Source: Nitriliruptoraceae bacterium
GTDB lineage: Bacteria > Actinomycetota > Nitriliruptoria > Nitriliruptorales > Nitriliruptoraceae
Assembly (NCBI GenBank): GCA_007133465.1
Contig: SLMP01000110.1
Location: 1 to 44,564 of the forward strand
Direction: 5' to 3'
Length of the DNA: 44,564 nt
Notes under the pieces: model-generated
Told to the model about the DNA's origin: nothing
The model's database searches: none
The model's input: the letters and a program-made list of their open reading frames with translations, nothing else
Shown: piece by piece, positions 40,893 to 44,564 of the stretch
Position numbering within the stretch: position 1 is the first letter of the stretch
How the letters are laid out: every line of letters starts with the position of its first letter
Translations under genes and position numbers: made by a program

Positions 40893-41690
40893 ATGCGCCC
40901 ACGCGCTCGCCGCATCGTCAAGCCGCTGACCGCCCGGGGCTACGCGCTCGTGCGGCCCGCCTTGGTCCGTCTCAAGCTCGACCGCCGTGTCAAGTACCTC
41001 TACGAAGCGCTGTACTGGCGGCGGCGCAAGGCCGACGAGCACGTGCTCGGCAACGACTGGTACGAGCCACTGTTCACCACCCGGGTCGGGCTCGACCGCG
41101 AGGCTTACGCCGGCCAGCGGGTGCTCGACATCGGTTGCGGCCCGCGGGGCAGCCTCGAATGGGCGGACCACGCCGCCCGCCGCGTCGGAGTCGACCCGCT
41201 CGTGCCGGTCTACCGCCGGCTCGGGATCGACGACCACGCGATGGAGTACGTGGCGGCGCCCGCCGAGCAGCTGCCGTTCCCGGACGCGTCGTTCGACATC
41301 GTCACGTCGATCAACTCGCTCGATCACGTCGACGATCTCGAGGTCACGATCGACGAGATCGGTCGGGTCCTCGCCCCCGGCGGCCTGCTCCTGGTGGTGG
41401 TCGAGGTCGGGCACGCCCCGACCATCGCGGAGCCCCACCGGCTCGGGTGGGACCTGGCGGCGCGGTTCGCCGACGGCTTCGAGGTCGAACGCGAGGAGCA
41501 CCTCGAGTTCCTGACCGACGAGCCCGGCGTCGGGGCGAGCTTGCGGCGTCGGGTGCCCTTCGACCACGACGACCCGCGGGAGCGCAGCGCCACCTTGCAC
41601 CTGCAGCTGCGCCGCCGGGCTCCCGGCGCCGTCGCAGCGCACGAGACCGCGTCCTCCGAGACGACGTCCGCGCCGGCGGCGACGACGTGA
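40893..41690 (+). CDS. Class I SAM-dependent methyltransferase
   Basis: This 265-residue protein has a Methyltransf_11-type domain: VLDIGCGPRGSLEWAD binds S-adenosylmethionine, then VGVDPL, AEQLPFPDASFDIVTSINSLDHVDD and VLAPGGLLLVVVEVG. A basic N-terminal stretch of about 70 residues precedes it. The ATG at 40893 has AGGAG six bases upstream; a GTG at 40860 is an alternative. The substrate is unknown. Its stop overlaps the aminotransferase start as GTGA. Confidence 0.9.
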   Translation: MRPRARRIVKPLTARGYALVRPALVRLKLDRRVKYLYEALYWRRRKADEHVLGNDWYEPLFTTRVGLDREAYAGQRVLDIGCGPRGSLEWADHAARRVGVDPLVPVYRRLGIDDHAMEYVAAPAEQLPFPDASFDIVTSINSLDHVDDLEVTIDEIGRVLAPGGLLLVVVEVGHAPTIAEPHRLGWDLAARFADGFEVEREEHLEFLTDEPGVGASLRRRVPFDHDDPRERSATLHLQLRRRAPGAVAAHETASSETTSAPAATT

Positions 41691-42859
41691 CGCGACCGCT
41701 GGAGGAGCTCTCGCTCGGGCAGCTGCGGGACCGCACCAGCGCGAAGTGGCGGGCGTACCCGGACGACGTGCTCCCGGTCTGGGTCGCGGAGATGGACGTG
41801 CCCGCCGTCGAGGCCGTCGTCACGGCGGTCGCGGACGCCCTCCGGCGGGGCGACACCGGCTACGCCTGGGACGGTGGCTACGCCGAGGCGCTGGCCACCG
41901 TCGCGTCCGAGCGGTGGGGCTGGGCGTTCGATCCGGCGCGGACCCGCCTGGTCCCCGACGTGATGCAGGGCGCTGTCGAGGTGTTCCGGGTCCTGACCGT
42001 GCCCGGCGACGCGGTCGTGGTGAACCCACCGGTCTATCCCCCGTTCTTCGCGTTCCTCGGCCACGCCGATCGCCGGGTCGTCGAGGTGCCGCTCGCCGCC
42101 GACCACCGGCTCGACCTGGTCGCGCTCGAGGCGGCGTTCGCCCGGCCCGAGGTCACCGGCTACCTGCTGTGCAGCCCCCACAACCCGACCGGCACGGTCC
42201 ACACCGCCGACGAGCTGCGCGCCGTCGCGATGCTGGCCGAGGAGCACGGGGTCCGGGTCGTCGCCGACGAGATCCACGCGCTGCTGGTCCTGCCGTCGCG
42301 TCGTCCGTTCGTGCCCTGGCTGTCGTTGTCCGATGCGCAGCGGGGTGTCGCGCTGCACTCCGCGTCCAAGGCGTGGAACCTCGCCGGTCTCAAGGCGGCG
42401 GTCGCGGTCGGTGGGCAGGCGGCGGCGGACGACCTCCGGCGCGTCCCGGAGGAGGTCGGGCACGGCGTCAGCCATCTCGGGGTCATCGCCCACACCGCCG
42501 CGCTACGGGAGGGCGGTGGCTGGCTCGACGCCGTGCGTGCCGACCTCGCCGCGAACCAGCGCCGCCTGGTCGACCTGCTGACCGAGCACCTGCCCGAGGT
42601 CCGCTACCAGCCCGGCGACGCCACCTACCTCGCCTGGTTGGACTGCCGCCTGCTCGAGCTCGGCGACGACCCCGCCGCGGCGTTCCTGGCCCGGGGACGG
42701 GTGGCGCTGACCAGTGGGGTCGGGTTCGGGCGCGGCGGCGCCGGTCACGCCCGCTTCAACCTCGGGACCAGCAGCGAGCTGCTCACCGAAGCGGTGCGAC
42801 GGATGGCCGCCGCGGTCGGGCGTTCTGGGCCGACGGCTGCTCAGCCGCCCTCGAGCTGA
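41687..42859 (+). CDS. PatB/MalY-type PLP-dependent C-S beta-lyase (aminotransferase class I/II fold)
   Basis: The 390-residue protein shows the PatB/MalY pattern: LPVWVAEMDVPAVEAV, GYAWDGGY, PPVYPPFF, LLCSPHNPTGTVHT, VVADEIHALLVLP and the PLP lysine in HSASKAWNLAGLK. Family members cleave cystathionine or other cysteine S-conjugates to a thiol, pyruvate and ammonia. GTG at 41687 overlaps the methyltransferase stop by 4 nt. Coupling to a methyltransferase could reflect methylation of the released thiol or use of the sulfur product, which is inference. Confidence 0.9.
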   Translation: MTRPLEELSLGQLRDRTSAKWRAYPDDVLPVWVAEMDVPAVEAVVTAVADALRRGDTGYAWDGGYAEALATVASERWGWAFDPARTRLVPDVMQGAVEVFRVLTVPGDAVVVNPPVYPPFFAFLGHADRRVVEVPLAADHRLDLVALEAAFARPEVTGYLLCSPHNPTGTVHTADELRAVAMLAEEHGVRVVADEIHALLVLPSRRPFVPWLSLSDAQRGVALHSASKAWNLAGLKAAVAVGGQAAADDLRRVPEEVGHGVSHLGVIAHTAALREGGGWLDAVRADLAANQRRLVDLLTEHLPEVRYQPGDATYLAWLDCRLLELGDDPAAAFLARGRVALTSGVGFGRGGAGHARFNLGTSSELLTEAVRRMAAAVGRSGPTAAQPPSS

Positions 42860-43248
42860 CGCACCAGCGTCGTCGGCGCGACCTGCCGGTAGGCAGCGAC
42901 GACGATGTCGGCGACCTCGTCCCAGTCGGGTTCCACGTCCAGGCGCAGTCCGAGCCAGCCGCGGTGGCCGACGTACGGCGGGCGGAAGAACCGGTCCGGC
43001 TCGGAGCGCACCAGCTCCTCCTGCGCTCCCGGCGGCGCGGGGTAGACGAGCGCGAGTCGTCCGTCGCCGTGGTGGTCGTCGGTCAGGTAGCACACGGTCC
43101 GCTTGCTGCGCACGAAGAAGGTCACCGCGCCGTGGCTCAGCCGCTCGGAGACCTCCGGCAGGGAGGCGGCGATCGCCTGGAGGCGCGCGGTGGCCTCGGC
43201 GACGTCCTCCGGTCCGTAGGGGAGGTCGGGGCGCGGGTCTCGATCCAT
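42841..43248 (-). CDS. MmcQ/YjbR family DNA-binding-like protein
   Basis: This 135-residue protein has the YjbR/MmcQ pattern: LPEVSERLSHGAVTFFVRSKRTVCYLTDDH, a PDRFFRPPYVGHRGWLGLRLD block, and a C-terminal AYRQVAPTTLVRQL helix. The fold resembles a CyaY-like domain; biological role is unclear. ATG at 43248 is chosen over the upstream ATG that adds 14 Arg/Pro residues. It overlaps the end of the PatB gene by 19 bp in convergent orientation. Confidence 0.9.
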   Translation of the reverse strand: MDRDPRPDLPYGPEDVAEATARLQAIAASLPEVSERLSHGAVTFFVRSKRTVCYLTDDHHGDGRLALVYPAPPGAQEELVRSEPDRFFRPPYVGHRGWLGLRLDVEPDWDEVADIVVAAYRQVAPTTLVRQLEGG

Positions 43249-43317
43249 GGGAGCCAGTCTGCCGGACCGCGCTGGCGCCGGCGCACGCACGCTTCCGCAG
43301 CCACGCGGCCGGTGGTG

Positions 43318-44564
43318 TCAGACGCCTGGTTCGGCGGCGAGACGGCCGGCGCGGATCGCGGCGACGAGCTGCTCGTGGTCGCGCTCGGCCAGGTCGGCGT
43401 AGTCCTCCGCGAAGGCGACCATGGCACCGGCGAAGCGGTCGTTGGAGCCGAGGTAGCCGGTGATCGCCCCGGGCTGGCCGCCGGCGCTCGCGTGGCCCTG
43501 CGCCAGCAGCTGGCCGCACAACCCGGCGTAGCCGACCAACCCCACCGAGCGGATCCGGTCGAGGTCGACGCTGCCCTTCATGTCGCGGAACTGGCGGACG
43601 TAGAAGTGGCGCTCGACCCCATCCGGTCCGACGCCGTCCAGCCAGCCGAGGAACAGGTCGGTGGCCGCCTGCATCAACCGCTGGCCGTCCACGACCCGCC
43701 GTCCCGGTGGCGTGCGCTCGCTCGGTCCGAGGTGCGCTTCCAGCACCGAGGGCAGCGCTTCCTTGACCTGCAGGACGAGCGGGTCGTCCGCGTCATGGCC
43801 GTGGAGCAGGACGACGTAGGCGCGGGTGCCGACGCTGCCCACCCCGACGACGCGCCGCGCGACGTCGACCACCTCGAAGCGGTCGAGCAGCGCCCGGCGG
43901 TAGGCCGGCAGCGTGCGGCGGTAGCGGGCGAGCAGGTCGGCCGTGAGCTCGTAGCGGTTGGTCGGCAGCGATGCGCGGGTGAGGATCGGTGGGTCCTCGC
44001 GGAACCGGGCCCGCCCGTCGACGACCTCGGTGAGGCTCTCCGCGGCCTGGACGCTGGTCCGCTGCTGCGCCTTGGCCACCAGCTTCTGGGTGCCCGCCGC
44101 GAGTCGGCGGGCGGCGCGGTCCTCGGGGGCGGCGGCGACCTGCTCCTCCAGGGAAGCCAGCACCTGCTCGGCGGGCACGCTCGCGTACCACGCGTCCATC
44201 ACGCCGGCGTCCGCGAGCTCGTGCAGCGTCTGCTGGTAGCGGTCGGTCGCCCGGCGGACCGCCTCCTCACCGACCGACGCGTCGAACCCCCGGTGACGTG
44301 CCGCCAGCACGAGCGATGCCACGAGCCGCTTCACGTCCCACTCGAACGGTCCCGGCAAGGTCTCGTCGAAGTCGTTGACGTCGAACACCAGGCGGCGCTC
44401 CGGCGTTGCGAACAGTCCGACGTTGCTCAGGTGCGCGTCGCCGCAGAGCTGGGTCGTCAGCCCCGTCGACGGGGTCGTGGCGAGGTCGGCCGCCATCACG
44501 GCCGCCTGCCCGCGGAAGGCGGCGAACGGGTTCGCGCTCATCCGCCCGTAGCGGATCGGGACCA
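43318..44564 (-). CDS. DUF2252 family protein, N-terminus cut by right edge
   Basis: About 415 residues are visible. DUF2252 marks are LVPIRYGRM-like residues before MSANPFAAFRG (the frame reads V-P-I-R-Y-G-R just upstream of the internal ATG at 44541), then QLCGDAHLSNVGLFATPERRLVFDVNDFDE, a kinase-like GDAH..N ... D motif, and FYVRQFRDMKGS near the end. The real start is beyond the window, since the VPIRYGRM motif is conserved inside the family. Function is unknown; the fold looks like a phosphotransferase. Confidence 0.92.
   Translation of the reverse strand, partial: VPIRYGRMSANPFAAFRGQAAVMAADLATTPSTGLTTQLCGDAHLSNVGLFATPERRLVFDVNDFDETLPGPFEWDVKRLVASLVLAARHRGFDASVGEEAVRRATDRYQQTLHELADAGVMDAWYASVPAEQVLASLEEQVAAAPEDRAARRLAAGTQKLVAKAQQRTSVQAAESLTEVVDGRARFREDPPILTRASLPTNRYELTADLLARYRRTLPAYRRALLDRFEVVDVARRVVGVGSVGTRAYVVLLHGHDADDPLVLQVKEALPSVLEAHLGPSERTPPGRRVVDGQRLMQAATDLFLGWLDGVGPDGVERHFYVRQFRDMKGSVDLDRIRSVGLVGYAGLCGQLLAQGHASAGGQPGAITGYLGSNDRFAGAMVAFAEDYADLAERDHEQLVAAIRAGRLAAEPGV

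Noticed and set aside
1-44564. Mobile element or genomic island with tRNA attachment site
   Set aside because: I found no integrase, transposase, terminal repeats or tRNA. The composition looks uniform by eye.

Overview
The window is very GC-rich, densely packed and third-position-GC biased. It uses many GTG and some TTG starts and short ATGA/GTGA/TTGA overlaps. With SARP-type, DUF2510, DUF1622 and CAP-domain genes, this points to a chromosomal segment of an actinomycete-like bacterium (Actinomycetota). Several exported proteins are strongly acidic, which would fit a salt- or alkali-tolerant lineage such as Nitriliruptoria, but that placement is only a guess. I see no tRNA, rRNA, CRISPR array, transposase, integrase or phage gene.

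Layout. 1-4405 (minus): three genes of a Wadjet-type SMC plasmid-defence operon (jetA-jetB-jetC), with jetC cut by the left edge and jetD expected beyond it. 4646-6002 (plus): an AhpD-fold protein and an ADP-ribosylglycohydrolase. 6073-9114 (minus): a 1013-residue BTAD/ATPase/TPR regulator, divergent from an SRPBCC gene with heptamer direct repeats between them. 9796-13381: a small zinc-ribbon protein, a second SRPBCC protein, a CAP protein, carbamate kinase and a formamidase/acetamidase. 13508-17913: DUF1622, an acyltransferase, a translationally coupled BASS transporter and SDR, a tiny membrane protein, a frameshifted small ORF and a YczE-like membrane protein. 18110-20311: an anchored trypsin-like protease with cysteine repeats, then a J-domain protein.

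20557-25216 is the least familiar part: an exported Ntn-hydrolase (penicillin acylase family), a class III aminotransferase and a kinase-fold protein, each overlapping the next by 4 nt. A DUF2510-PrsW protease and an MFS exporter follow. 28008-34509 is a LacI-regulated carbohydrate operon: regulator, binding protein, two permeases and a glucosidase of the glycogen-debranching type. Two adjacent 12-bp operators sit on its probable start site.

34723-39356 (minus) is a complete-looking poly-gamma-glutamate capsule operon, capB-capC-capA plus a membrane-anchored gamma-glutamyltransferase in the capD position. The right end has a DUF2256/DUF3253 protein, a thioredoxin-like protein, a methyltransferase coupled to a PatB/MalY C-S lyase, an MmcQ/YjbR protein and a DUF2252 gene cut by the right edge.

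The whole annotation comes from reading the sequence; family names are recognised from motifs and no database search was run.
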